A stretch of 50,811 bases of DNA from Fusibacillus kribbianus (GTDB taxonomy: Bacteria; Bacillota; Clostridia; Lachnospirales; Lachnospiraceae): positions 1 to 50,811 of the forward strand of contig NZ_JASGBQ010000022.1 in the NCBI RefSeq assembly GCF_030053595.1. The letters are read 5' to 3'. Both the position numbers and the translations under genes were made by a program. Below the pieces are notes generated by a model. That model worked only from the letters and a program-made list of their open reading frames with translations, was not told where the DNA came from and ran no database searches. This document shows, piece after piece, positions 16,225 through 24,451 of the stretch; position 1 is the stretch's first letter, and each line of letters opens with the position of its first letter.

Positions 16225-17325
16225 TTACTCCAGCGTGAACGTCAGCTTCACCGGGTTGTGGTCCGAATAGCGGAATCCGGCATCGATGTTCTCCGCCCGG
16301 GCCTTCACTCCTTCCGAGACAATGAACCCGTCCACAATGACGGTATAGGTCACGCCTTCCTCATAGGGAATGTCGGCTCCGCGGCAGGTAGGCACCAGCT
16401 CTGCATTGTCCGCTTTCACAAAATGATAGCCTTCCGCAAGCTGGGAATCATCCAGCTGAAACACCCATTCCGGCACCTTCTGTTCTGTGGGAAAGCTCTC
16501 GATGGAATCCGCGATATCGTGGTTAAAGTCGCCTCCCACGATCACGTAATTTCCCTTTTCCCGCTCTTCGGCAAGGACCTCATTGAGAAGCTCCAGCTGT
16601 TTGGCCCGGATCTTCCCGCCCTCGTCGTAGGCACTCAAATGCACGTTGATGAGCAGAAGCTCCTTCCCATTATTTACCGGGACACGGCTGATCATAAAGC
16701 ACCTGTCCAGATCCGTAAACTTTGTAATGAAGGAATTGTCTACCGGGAACTGTCTGCGGATGCTCTCCTCAATGCGGTACTTACCCAGTGTCAGCATTCC
16801 GGCCTTTACAGAGCCGTGGGGCTCCAGAATCGGATAAAACAGATAGGCGCTGTGGAAATTGCAGGCGTAGGCCGACCCGTATCCGGAAAAAGCCTCCTTA
16901 AGCATCTCCACCTGATTGAGTTGATAGCTTCTTGTGGCTTTTTCATCTGCCTCCTGGATAAACAGGAAGTCCGGATCCTCCTCTTTAAGCAGGCCGATGC
17001 TTCCCTCCGTATTGGAACAGGCTTCCTCCTTCGACTCTGCCCGGGAGGACTTTCCGGCCGTCTTCGTGCCGTCCTTCATCTCCCCGGTATCCATAAAAAA
17101 GGTATAATCCTCCGAATAAGCGCCGAAGCCGATATTATAGGTCATGATCGTATAGGAGCTGTCTGTTCCCAGCTGCTCCTCCCGATTATTCTCTGTAAAG
17201 ATCACCAGATTGTCCTCAATACGGTAATACTGGATCTGCATATAGGCCACATAACCGACCACCGCGACCACGATAAGAAGGAGAAGAATCCCCAGAATCT
17301 TACCGGCTGTTTTTAATACTCTCAC
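16225..17325 (-). CDS. Membrane-anchored endonuclease/exonuclease/phosphatase-family protein
   Basis: This 366-residue protein has one N-terminal membrane helix (about 10-30, ILGILLLLIVVAVVGYVAYM) and an extracytoplasmic catalytic domain of the EEP superfamily, which cleaves phosphodiester or phosphomonoester bonds. Active-site motifs are YTIMTYNIGFG (Asn), FLFIQEADEK (metal Glu), NVHLSAYD (His), VGGDFNHD (Asp/Asn) and a final SDHNPV (Asp-His pair). The set is complete, so it should be active. The substrate is unknown; nucleases, sphingomyelinases and inositol phosphatases share the fold. Translation starts at GTG. It has its own promoter at 17371-17399. Confidence 0.88.
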   Translation of the reverse strand: MRVLKTAGKILGILLLLIVVAVVGYVAYMQIQYYRIEDNLVIFTENNREEQLGTDSSYTIMTYNIGFGAYSEDYTFFMDTGEMKDGTKTAGKSSRAESKEEACSNTEGSIGLLKEEDPDFLFIQEADEKATRSYQLNQVEMLKEAFSGYGSAYACNFHSAYLFYPILEPHGSVKAGMLTLGKYRIEESIRRQFPVDNSFITKFTDLDRCFMISRVPVNNGKELLLINVHLSAYDEGGKIRAKQLELLNEVLAEEREKGNYVIVGGDFNHDIADSIESFPTEQKVPEWVFQLDDSQLAEGYHFVKADNAELVPTCRGADIPYEEGVTYTVIVDGFIVSEGVKARAENIDAGFRYSDHNPVKLTFTLE

Positions 17326-17370
17326 TGCTCATCCCGCCCTTCTGCGGCCGCCGGCCGCTCTTCACCAAAG

Positions 17371-17399
17371 ATTCTACCACAGTTTTTCCGCTCCGTCTA
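17371..17399 (-). promoter_or_regulatory. Promoter of the EEP-family gene
   Basis: On the minus strand TAGACG (17399-17394) and an extended -10, TGGTAGAAT with hexamer at 17376-17371, are 17 bases apart and about 45 bases before the GTG start. Confidence 0.55.
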
Positions 17400-17422
17400 C
17401 GAAAGGTTTTGAGCCCCTTCAG

Positions 17423-17477
17423 AAAAAAGCCGGCATCCGTATCCTCCGCGCCGATGCGGAAGCACACAGATGCCGGC
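17423..17477 (-). terminator. Terminator of the aldolase gene
   Basis: A perfect 9-bp stem, GCCGGCATC (17429-17437) with GATGCCGGC (17469-17477), is followed on the minus strand by six T. A further T-rich run on the other side suggests it could act in both directions. Confidence 0.85.
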
Positions 17478-17507
17478 CTTTTGTTCCTTTTATAGATTCC
17501 CCTTCTT

Positions 17508-18353
17508 TTACAGCCTGGAAAGCTGCATTTTCACCCTCAGATATGCCTTCAGCTTCTCCTGCACAAACATGGGAAGATCCAGAACGCTTCCCTTATCCGG
17601 ATTCTGGCTGCAGAATTCCCGGATGCTGTCCAGATAAAGCTGGAAATACTCCGTCCCCACATTAAATTTGTTGATGCCGCGCCGGAATGCCTGTTCCAGC
17701 TGATCGTTGGGGATCCCGCTGCCTCCGTGAAGTACCAGAGGTGTATCCGTTGCCGCATTGATCTCGTCCAGCCGCTCAAGATCCAGCTTCGGAGTCTCCA
17801 GATATACGCCGTGAGCGCTGCCGATGGCGACTGCCACCGAGTCCACTTTTGTCTCCTCACAGAATTTGGCCGCCACCTCAGGTCTCGTGTACAGATCCAG
17901 ATTATGCTGGTCGGACTGAGCTGCAAAGCCCACATGTCCAAGCTCTGCCTCCACATCTGCTCCCAGCGCATGGGCCGCATCGACCACTCTCCTGGTCAGC
18001 CGGATGTTTTCCTCCACCGGCAGCATGGAGCCGTCATACATCACCGAGGAAAAACCGCATTTAATGGCGTTTAAAATATAATCAAAGTCGCTGCAGTGAT
18101 CCAGATGCAGACCGATGGGAACCTTCACCTTATCCGCCAGTTCCCGCACAGTTGCCGCAAAGCCGCTTATATTGCAGCAGTTTTTCTGAAAACTGTCAGC
18201 AGGATAAAGCATGATGATCACCGGCTTGTTCAGCTCCTCCGCCACTGCTGCTACCGAATAGGCCATGGTGTAATCGTTACAGTTAAAGGCGATCGCAGAG
18301 GTGTTTGCCTCATCTGCCATTTTTAAAATGCTGCTTACCTTTTCAAGTGCCAT
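17508..18353 (-). CDS. Class II fructose/tagatose-bisphosphate aldolase
   Basis: This 281-residue zinc aldolase splits a ketose 1,6-bisphosphate into dihydroxyacetone phosphate and an aldehyde. HLDHC (catalytic Asp and zinc His), MYDGSMLP, VEAELGHVG, GSAHGVY (zinc His), LHGGSGIP (zinc His) and the phosphate-binding KFNVGTE motif are all present. The length and motifs suit the KbaY/GatY/Fba branch; which sugar is used is unclear. I chose ATG 18353, with AAGGAG at ideal spacing, over a start 13 codons earlier. A consensus promoter precedes it. A DeoR-type regulator is divergently encoded next door, which suggests sugar-controlled expression and hints at a catabolic aldolase rather than housekeeping glycolysis. 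Confidence 0.9.
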   Translation of the reverse strand: MALEKVSSILKMADEANTSAIAFNCNDYTMAYSVAAVAEELNKPVIIMLYPADSFQKNCCNISGFAATVRELADKVKVPIGLHLDHCSDFDYILNAIKCGFSSVMYDGSMLPVEENIRLTRRVVDAAHALGADVEAELGHVGFAAQSDQHNLDLYTRPEVAAKFCEETKVDSVAVAIGSAHGVYLETPKLDLERLDEINAATDTPLVLHGGSGIPNDQLEQAFRRGINKFNVGTEYFQLYLDSIREFCSQNPDKGSVLDLPMFVQEKLKAYLRVKMQLSRL

Positions 18354-18412
18354 AGCTGTTCTCCTTTTATTTTTGTTTTTGTTTTTTATCATTTATTATC
18401 GCTTTTGTTTGA

Positions 18413-18441
18413 ATTATAGAAGTTTTTCAAGGGTTTGTCAA
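18413..18441 (-). promoter_or_regulatory. Consensus promoter of the aldolase gene
   Basis: On the minus strand a perfect TTGACA (18441-18436), 17-base spacer and perfect TATAAT (18418-18413). Confidence 0.92.
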
Positions 18442-18463
18442 TAGCACCCTCCCTTCTTTTCTA

Positions 18464-18492
18464 TTGATATTTCATGGAATATCCGTTAAACT
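18464..18492 (+). promoter_or_regulatory. Promoter of the DeoR-type regulator
   Basis: TTGATA (18464-18469), 17 bases, TAAACT (18487-18492), 34 bases before the start codon. It lies back to back with the aldolase promoter, so a single operator could serve both. Confidence 0.6.
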
Positions 18493-18526
18493 GATAGAGA
18501 ATCATCAGGAAAAACGGAGGCGTCCT

Positions 18527-19297
18527 ATGCTGGCAGAAGAAAGAAAAAGAAAAATTATGGACATGCTTGAAAAGTCCCGGATCGTAAAAGTGGCGGAGCT
18601 GAGCCGGGCTCTCGATGCAACCGAGGCAACCATCCGACGGGATCTGGAGGAGCTCCAGAAGCAGGACAAGCTGAGGCGCGTCCACGGAGGCGCTGTTCCC
18701 AACAATAAAATGAGCCGGGATTTCAATTATTCCGAGCTGTCCGTTCTCCGCATCGTAGAAAAAAAACGCATTGCCGCACGCGCCCTGGAATATATTCACG
18801 ACAGCGACACCATTCTTCTGGACAGCTCCACCACCACCTTTGAGCTTGGACGGCTGATTCGGGAAAGTGCCCTTAAGGATATTTCCGTCATCACCAATTC
18901 CTTCAATCTGACCGGCCTCTTTTCCGGAAGCCGGGTAAGGGTCATTCACACCGGCGGAGAACTGTTTTCCGGCATGAATTATGCAGCCGGAGCCATCGCC
19001 GAACAGATGCTTTCCGGCATCCGGGTCGACAAATGCTTTCTCGGCACCAACGGAATCGACCCCTCCTACGGCTATTCTGTCCCCAACTTCCGTGACGCCG
19101 CCATAAAAAAGGCCATGCTCCGCGCCTCAAAGCAGACCTTTATTCTGGCCGACCACAGCAAATTCGGAGAAGCCTACATGGCCCGGTTTGCCGACTGCAA
19201 CGGCGAGATCGATTATCTCATTACCGATTACATCCCCGATGATGCGGACCGGACAGAGCTTGAGTCCTGCGCCTCTGTGATACTCACGGACAAGTAA
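18527..19297 (+). CDS. DeoR/GlpR-family transcriptional regulator
   Basis: This 256-residue regulator has an N-terminal winged helix (ERKRKIMDMLEKSRIVKVAELSRALDATEATIRRDLEEL, about 4-45, with the RRDLEEL recognition helix and RRVHGGAV wing). Its C-terminal sugar-phosphate sensor has LDSSTTT, VITNSFNLTGLFSG and VIHTGGE, typical of the DeoR family, which usually represses carbohydrate genes until a phosphorylated sugar binds. The ATG at 18527 has GGAGG six bases upstream; a longer reading frame begins inside the promoter and is rejected. It diverges from the aldolase gene, its likely target. Confidence 0.92.
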   Translation: MLAEERKRKIMDMLEKSRIVKVAELSRALDATEATIRRDLEELQKQDKLRRVHGGAVPNNKMSRDFNYSELSVLRIVEKKRIAARALEYIHDSDTILLDSSTTTFELGRLIRESALKDISVITNSFNLTGLFSGSRVRVIHTGGELFSGMNYAAGAIAEQMLSGIRVDKCFLGTNGIDPSYGYSVPNFRDAAIKKAMLRASKQTFILADHSKFGEAYMARFADCNGEIDYLITDYIPDDADRTELESCASVILTDK

Positions 19298-19308
19298 ATA
19301 CTGCGTAC

Positions 19309-19344
19309 AAAAACAGAGCCGGTCTTTCGACCGGCCCCGTTTTT
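19309..19344. terminator. Bidirectional terminator, regulator/gdhA
   Basis: GCCGGTC-TTTC-GACCGGC hairpin with T5 on the plus side and a T5 run on the minus side. It serves the two convergent genes. Confidence 0.88.
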
Positions 19345-19380
19345 AGAGGTAATATGTTGAATATGTAGATGTCTGATCAA

Positions 19381-20637
19381 TTACGGCCAGATGCCTCTCA
19401 TCTTCTTTGCATCAACGGTTCTCTTGATGGCGATGAGGTAAGCGCCGATTCTGGGCTCTACGCCCTTCTCCTTGGAGATCTCCCATACAGACTCGAAAGC
19501 ACGATCCATCACGTCTTTCAGCTTCCTGTTGACATCCTCCTCGGTCCAGTACATGGACTGAATATTCTGTACCCACTCAAAGTAGGAAACAACTACGCCG
19601 CCAGCATTGGCAAGAATATCGGGAATCAGAAGGATTCCCCTCTTCTTCAGGATCTCATCTGCCTCTACGGTGGTAGGACCGTTGGCTGCCTCGATGATGA
19701 TCTTGCAGTTTAACTTGTCAGCGTTGTCGCCGCGGATCTGGTTTTCCAGAGCTGCAGGAACAAGCACGGTGGTCTCAAGAGTCAGGAGCTCGTCGTTGGT
19801 GATGTGCTCAACGCCGGGAGCATCGTAATCCTTAAGGAGAGCCTTGGGTGTCTTCAGGAACTCCAGGATGCCGGGGATATCCAGGCCATCCTTGCAGGTG
19901 ATACCGCCGGATACATCGCTGACACCGATTACCTTCATGCCTTCTGCGTGAAGCAGCTTGGCAGAAATGCTTCCTACATTACCCATACCCTGTACCACAA
20001 CGGTGGTTCCGGCCATCTCCATGCCCAGCTTTGCCAGGGTATTCTTTGTGGTGATCATAACGCCGCGGCCGGTAGCCTCGCTGCGGCCTAAAGCTCCGCC
20101 GATCTCAATGGGCTTTCCGGTAACAACACCGGGTACGCAATGGCCCTTGAGCATGCTGTAGGTATCCATCATCCAGCCCATAACCTTGGGATTGGTTCCT
20201 ACATCGGGAGCGGGAACGTCCTGCTCCGGTCCGATGATGGGAGCGATCATAGCAGTAAATCTTCTGGTGATTCTTCTCATTTCGCCTTCAGATAAGGTGG
20301 TGGGGTCGCAGACCACGCCGCCCTTGGCGCCGCCGTAAGGAATATTTACTACGGCACATTTGAAGGTCATCCATGCAGCCAGTGCCTTAACCTCATCCTG
20401 GTTTACATTGGGATGGAAACGCACACCGCCCTTGGCCGGGCCGCGGCTGGTGGAATGCTGTACGCGGAAGCCTTCAAACACTCTGACGCTTCCGTCATCC
20501 ATCTGCACCGGGATGGAAACCTTTAATTCTCTCTCGGGATATTTCAGCGCTTCATAGTCAGCCTTCTCATATCCCAGTACCTTTGCTGCGTTTTCTACAA
20601 CTGCCAGCACGTTGTCATACGGATTATAATTACCCAT
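19381..20637 (-). CDS. gdhA: Glutamate dehydrogenase
   Basis: This 418-residue enzyme interconverts glutamate and 2-oxoglutarate plus ammonia. The substrate-binding region has GPAKGGVRFHP and YGGAKGGV with the catalytic lysines, followed by PAPDVGTNPKVMGWMMDTY, and the Rossmann part has VVQGMGNVGS. The length and sequence fit the short hexameric (about 420-residue) catabolic type common in Clostridia. GGGAGG lies before the ATG. It is monocistronic, with its own promoter and terminator. Cofactor choice is not settled by eye. Confidence 0.96.
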   Translation of the reverse strand: MGNYNPYDNVLAVVENAAKVLGYEKADYEALKYPERELKVSIPVQMDDGSVRVFEGFRVQHSTSRGPAKGGVRFHPNVNQDEVKALAAWMTFKCAVVNIPYGGAKGGVVCDPTTLSEGEMRRITRRFTAMIAPIIGPEQDVPAPDVGTNPKVMGWMMDTYSMLKGHCVPGVVTGKPIEIGGALGRSEATGRGVMITTKNTLAKLGMEMAGTTVVVQGMGNVGSISAKLLHAEGMKVIGVSDVSGGITCKDGLDIPGILEFLKTPKALLKDYDAPGVEHITNDELLTLETTVLVPAALENQIRGDNADKLNCKIIIEAANGPTTVEADEILKKRGILLIPDILANAGGVVVSYFEWVQNIQSMYWTEEDVNRKLKDVMDRAFESVWEISKEKGVEPRIGAYLIAIKRTVDAKKMRGIWP

Positions 20638-20714
20638 GGTAAAATCCTCCCTTTCTAGGAATTTGTGAGATCAGGTATTCTCTACACCCCCATGTAGTGT
20701 CACTGTCTACCCTC

Positions 20715-20743
20715 ATTATTTCTCAGGATCTTCCATCTGTCAA
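20715..20743 (-). promoter_or_regulatory. gdhA promoter
   Basis: On the minus strand TTGACA (20743-20738), 17 bases, AATAAT (20720-20715). The leader of about 70 bases contains a small CTACA/TGTAG hairpin of unknown meaning. Confidence 0.78.
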
Positions 20744-20800
20744 CACCCAAATTGTATTCAAAAAAAAACATCATTTTTGGATAATTCGACGAAATAATAT

Positions 20801-20840
20801 AAAAAAAGGTACCCTTAAACTATAGATTTTTAAGTGTACC
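20801..20840 (-). terminator. Terminator of the leftward six-gene cluster
   Basis: A GGTAC/GTACC plus CTTAA/TTAAG stem (20808-20840) is followed on the minus strand by seven T. It ends the transcript that includes the two small membrane proteins. Confidence 0.8.
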
Positions 20841-20867
20841 TTTTCTCATATTGTCTCATTTACGCTT

Positions 20868-21209
20868 CTATTTTTTATGGGTGTAATCGTCCCACATCAG
20901 GAGCCTGGCAAAGAGGATTCCCAGGCACACGATAATACCGAGGGCCATGACCGGGGTGATGATATTTTCTGCCGGAAGGAGGGAAAAGCCATCCAGGATG
21001 CAGGCGCTTCCCATGATCAGAAACACCAGTCCGAAGGCCAGATCGCAGCCTCCCATCTTTCTGCAGAGGATATCCCATTCTCCCTGGCGGTCCTCCCGTA
21101 TCTTCTTTTTTGCATGCTCTGCATAACGGCCCCGGAGACGGAATTCTCCCACCGCCCGGACGCCCCAGACCACCCCGAGAAGGAGCCATATGATTCCTGC
21201 TGTCTTCAA
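20868..21209 (-). CDS. Small membrane protein, three to four helices, paralogue of neighbour
   Basis: This 113-residue protein has hydrophobic segments at about 4-22, 55-75 and 83-104. Between the first two is a basic loop with RYAEHAKKKIREDRQGEW and LCRKMGGCDLAFG. The upstream gene shares the same layout (R-x-HLQ...K..K...EEW, CRLWGIGDLILG), so the two are a tandem duplication. I do not recognise a named function. Translation starts at TTG, with AAGGAGG at good spacing. It is the last gene of the leftward cluster. Confidence 0.75.
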   Translation of the reverse strand: MKTAGIIWLLLGVVWGVRAVGEFRLRGRYAEHAKKKIREDRQGEWDILCRKMGGCDLAFGLVFLIMGSACILDGFSLLPAENIITPVMALGIIVCLGILFARLLMWDDYTHKK

Positions 21210-21227
21210 TTCAGACTTCCTCCTTCT

Positions 21228-21599
21228 TTATCTCCAGAATGAACCGGTATATTTCTTATTGAGAACCATCGTATATGCGACGCCGACAACAACGAACAAA
21301 AGCGCTACGCCTGCCACCCATTTTGTAATATCTCCTGCAAAGGAGAGAGAAAAGAATCCCAGCGTATGAAATACGCCTGCCACAGCCACAGCCACGGCCA
21401 GCACGCCGAGGATCAGATCTCCGATCCCCCACAGCCGACAGAACCTCGGCCACTCTTCCAGCTTATCCTTCTTCATTTTTTCCTTCAGGCTTTCCGCTGT
21501 TTTTCCCTGTAAATGGCGGAGGGCAAAGCCCTCCCCCAGATTCCGGACTCCGATGTAAAGCAACATGAGATACGTGAGTAACAAAAGCACTGTTTCCAT
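21228..21599 (-). CDS. Small membrane protein, paralogue of the next gene
   Basis: This 123-residue protein has hydrophobic segments at about 3-20, 57-78 and 89-112 and the same central motif as the 20868-21209 product (EEWPRFCRLWGIGDLILG against GEWDILCRKMGGCDLAFG). It lies 18 bases upstream of that gene and 53 bases after the symporter. I do not recognise a function; the pair might form a heteromeric membrane complex, which is a guess from the duplication alone. Confidence 0.75.
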   Translation of the reverse strand: METVLLLLTYLMLLYIGVRNLGEGFALRHLQGKTAESLKEKMKKDKLEEWPRFCRLWGIGDLILGVLAVAVAVAGVFHTLGFFSLSFAGDITKWVAGVALLFVVVGVAYTMVLNKKYTGSFWR

Positions 21600-21652
21600 T
21601 GATTCTTCCCTCTATCCTGTCATTTTCGCTTTCCTCTTTCGGAAGCGCGCTG

Positions 21653-22930
21653 TCATTTTATCGTCATATCGTTGAATATTTCCCTGTCAAACCCGCCGTC
21701 CTGATGGGCAACGATGGTGGTGCAGACTGCATCACCGGTGATGTTGACCGCCGTTCTGCTCATGTCAAGGATCCGGTCGATGCCCATGATGATACCGATG
21801 GCTTCCACAGGAAGTCCCACAGAAGCAAATACCATGGTCAGGGTTACAAGGCCGACGCCGGGCACACCTGCCGTACCGATGGAGGCAAGGGTCGCCGTGG
21901 CGATGACCATGGCATATTCCTTGATTCCCAGCGGGATTCCGAAGGCCTGGGCCGCAAAGACCACTGCCACGCCCTGCATGATGGCCGTACCGTCCATGTT
22001 GATGGTAGCACCCAGAGGAATGGTAAAGGACGAGATCTTTTTGGTCACGCCCATCTTTCTCGACAGGGTATCAATGGACATGGGAATGGTTGCATTGGAG
22101 GTGGCTGTCGAAAAGGCAAAGCCCATGACCGGCGCGAATTTCTTTAAGAACCGGAAGGGATTTGCGCCGGTGAATATCTTGAGCATCACCATATAGACCA
22201 CCAGGCACTGAACTACAAGAGCAAGCATAACGCCCGCCATATATTTGATCAGATTGAAGAAGGCGCCGAAGCCGATGTTGGTGAAAGTCTTTGCCACCAG
22301 ACAGAAAACGCCGATGGGGGCCACCTTCATCACGATCATGGTCATCTCCATCATAATGTCATTGAACTGGGCAAAGAAATTGGAAACCACCTCAGCCCGC
22401 TCGCCCAGCTTCGCCAGAATGATGCCGATAAGCAGGGCAAACAGAATGATCTGAAGCATATTGCCCTCGGCCAGACCCTGGATTGGATTCTTGGGGATAA
22501 TATTAAGCAGCGTATCCGCCAGAGAAACACTTTCCGCCGTCTTCACCTCTGTCGCCTCCAGTTGGGAAATATCCAGACCGACTCCGGGATTGATGAGATT
22601 ACCCACCAGCAGCGCGATGGAGATGGCAAGGGCTGTAGTCACCAGATAGAAGCCCAGGGTCTTGATACCGACCTTTCCCAGGCTCTTGGTGTCGCCGATG
22701 GCAGAGCTTCCGCAGATCAGGGAGCAGAACACCAAAGGCACGACCAGCATCTGCATGAGCCGCAGGAAGCCGTCACCCAGGACCTTGAAAATGCCGCCCA
22801 CAAACACCGTATCCCTCACATAGCCTGCCGGAACTGCATAATGGAAAACTACGCCGGTCACAAGGCCAAGGAGGAGACCGATAAAGATCTTCGTTGTCAA
22901 TCCGACTTTTTTTCTCTTTTTATCCGCCAT
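21653..22930 (-). CDS. Dicarboxylate/amino acid:cation symporter (DAACS)
   Basis: This 425-residue transporter carries glutamate, aspartate, serine or a C4-dicarboxylate inward with Na+ or H+. Family signatures are clear: a hairpin-loop serine-rich stretch (FSTATSNATIPMS), TINMDGTAIMQG, and the C-terminal DRILDMSRTAVNITGD. About eight membrane segments plus two re-entrant loops are expected. Its ATG immediately follows the reductase stop codon, so the two are coupled. Na+ coupling is common in this family; the substrate is not decided here. Confidence 0.93.
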   Translation of the reverse strand: MADKKRKKVGLTTKIFIGLLLGLVTGVVFHYAVPAGYVRDTVFVGGIFKVLGDGFLRLMQMLVVPLVFCSLICGSSAIGDTKSLGKVGIKTLGFYLVTTALAISIALLVGNLINPGVGLDISQLEATEVKTAESVSLADTLLNIIPKNPIQGLAEGNMLQIILFALLIGIILAKLGERAEVVSNFFAQFNDIMMEMTMIVMKVAPIGVFCLVAKTFTNIGFGAFFNLIKYMAGVMLALVVQCLVVYMVMLKIFTGANPFRFLKKFAPVMGFAFSTATSNATIPMSIDTLSRKMGVTKKISSFTIPLGATINMDGTAIMQGVAVVFAAQAFGIPLGIKEYAMVIATATLASIGTAGVPGVGLVTLTMVFASVGLPVEAIGIIMGIDRILDMSRTAVNITGDAVCTTIVAHQDGGFDREIFNDMTIK

Positions 22931-23788
22931 CTATTCACTCTCCTTTCCCGCCATAAAGGCCGCCAGGGCTTCCTTCCAGTCAGGCATCTCATAGATGCCT
23001 GAAACCCGCATCATAAAATTGTCAAGCAGCGTATATCTGGGCCGGTTCACCACAGAAGGGTTTTCTCCGGCTGTCAGCGGCTCGATATTGACATTTTTGC
23101 CGGACAATCTTACGATCTCCTTCGCAAATTCATACCGGCTGCACATTCCCTCACAGGAGGCGTGATAGATTCCGTACTCGGAAGAATTGACCAGCTTTAC
23201 AATAAATTTCGCCAGTTCAACGGCGCTGGTGGGAGTGCTCACCTGATCCACCGGCACAAAGATCGTGTCCTCGGTCAGGAGCTCCTCCAGAATATATCTG
23301 ACAAAATTATTCTTCGTATTTCCATAGATCCAGGAGCTTCTCACCACCATATGCTTGGGCGCCAGCTCGCGGACAAACATTTCACCGGCCAGCTTGGACT
23401 TTCCGTAAACCGTCAGCGGATTGGTCCTGTCAAACTCGTTCAGGGGCTGCTTGGCCGTACCATCAAAAACATCATCAGTGGAAATGTGGATCAGCTTTGC
23501 ATTGACCTTGCGGGCCGCAATGGAAAGATTCCTTGCTCCCAGTGCATTGACCCGGTATGCCTCCTCCACATTTCTCTCACACATGGCAAGATCTGTCATT
23601 CCCGCGCAGTTGATGATCACATCCGGATGATTCATGGAGGCAAAGGAATCCACATCCACCATATTCCTCACATCCACATCCAGATCGGAGGTCAGAACCT
23701 CCACATTGACATTCTCATGAAGAATCTTATAGATTGCAGAGCCAAGCTGTCCCCTGGCCCCTGCGATCCATACGCTCATTCCATTCAT
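22931..23788 (-). CDS. RmlD-like sugar-nucleotide reductase (SDR family)
   Basis: This 285-residue NAD(P)-binding protein resembles dTDP-4-dehydrorhamnose reductase. GARGQLGS (10-17) is the cofactor glycine motif, STDDVFDG follows strand 5, and VYGKSK is the catalytic YxxxK. The later RSSWIYG and TPTSAVELA stretches also fit RmlD. No other rhamnose genes are nearby, so the substrate may be a different nucleotide sugar. Its ATG overlaps the end of the alarmone synthetase by 4 bases (ATGA). Confidence 0.85.
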   Translation of the reverse strand: MNGMSVWIAGARGQLGSAIYKILHENVNVEVLTSDLDVDVRNMVDVDSFASMNHPDVIINCAGMTDLAMCERNVEEAYRVNALGARNLSIAARKVNAKLIHISTDDVFDGTAKQPLNEFDRTNPLTVYGKSKLAGEMFVRELAPKHMVVRSSWIYGNTKNNFVRYILEELLTEDTIFVPVDQVSTPTSAVELAKFIVKLVNSSEYGIYHASCEGMCSRYEFAKEIVRLSGKNVNIEPLTAGENPSVVNRPRYTLLDNFMMRVSGIYEMPDWKEALAAFMAGKESE

Positions 23789-24429
23789 ACTTTTTTCTCC
23801 TCTCTCTGAAGGGACTCATTGAGCGCCAGCATCCGTTCATCCAGAACAGCTGCCATATCAGCGCACTCCTTCAGACTTTCCCGCATATGCTCGGGAGCCG
23901 CCCCCTCAAACTTATACTGAATCTTATGCTCCAGACTGGCCCAGAAATCCATGGCAATGGTGCGTATCTGAATCTCCACCTTCATCTCCACCTGTCCACT
24001 GGACAGATAAATCGGCACAGAAATAACCATATGATAGCTTCGGTAGCCGTTGGGCTTGGGATTCGCAATGTAATCCTTGACCATCAGAACCTCCACGTCA
24101 TTCTGCCTGGAAATGGCGTCAGCCAGATAATAAATATCCGACGTGAAGGAGCAGACAATCCGGATACCTGCGATATCATGAAGCTCCCGGTACATATTGT
24201 CAATAGTTGCCTCAAAGCCAAGGCGCTTTAATTTCTTCACAATGCTTTCCGGCGTCTTGATCCTGGCCTTTACATGTTCGATCGGATTATAATGATTGAT
24301 GTGCTGAAATTCATCGCTTAATATATTGACCCTTGTCTGGACCTCCTTGAGAGCCGAATTGTAAAGCATCATCAAGGTTGTCCACTGATCCAGCTGGTCA
24401 TACTCCTCAGGTAAATTCGGTATTGCCAT
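23785..24429 (-). CDS. Small alarmone synthetase (RelQ/YjbM type)
   Basis: This 214-residue RelA/SpoT synthetase-domain protein should make (p)ppGpp from ATP and GDP/GTP. Motifs include DIAGIRIVCSF, the G-loop-like NPKPNGYRSYHM, and VEIQIRTIAMDFWASLEHKIQYK. There is no hydrolase HD, TGS or ACT domain, and the length matches the single-domain RelQ/RelP class. The C-terminal helix is where this class forms tetramers. It lies between the S1 protein and the reductase in one leftward operon. Which of the RelQ or RelP subgroups it belongs to is unclear. Confidence 0.9.
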   Translation of the reverse strand: MAIPNLPEEYDQLDQWTTLMMLYNSALKEVQTRVNILSDEFQHINHYNPIEHVKARIKTPESIVKKLKRLGFEATIDNMYRELHDIAGIRIVCSFTSDIYYLADAISRQNDVEVLMVKDYIANPKPNGYRSYHMVISVPIYLSSGQVEMKVEIQIRTIAMDFWASLEHKIQYKFEGAAPEHMRESLKECADMAAVLDERMLALNESLQREEKKV

Positions 24430-24451
24430 AAGCCATCCCCCAGATGTCGTA

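Noticed and set aside
16258-17316. 352-codon open frame on the plus strand
   Set aside because: It is antisense to the EEP-family gene, whose active-site motifs are all present; the product has no recognisable domain and no start signal.
20638-20714. Riboswitch or attenuator in the gdhA leader
   Set aside because: Only a 5-bp hairpin is present in a leader of about 70 bases; no known aptamer core or terminator is visible.
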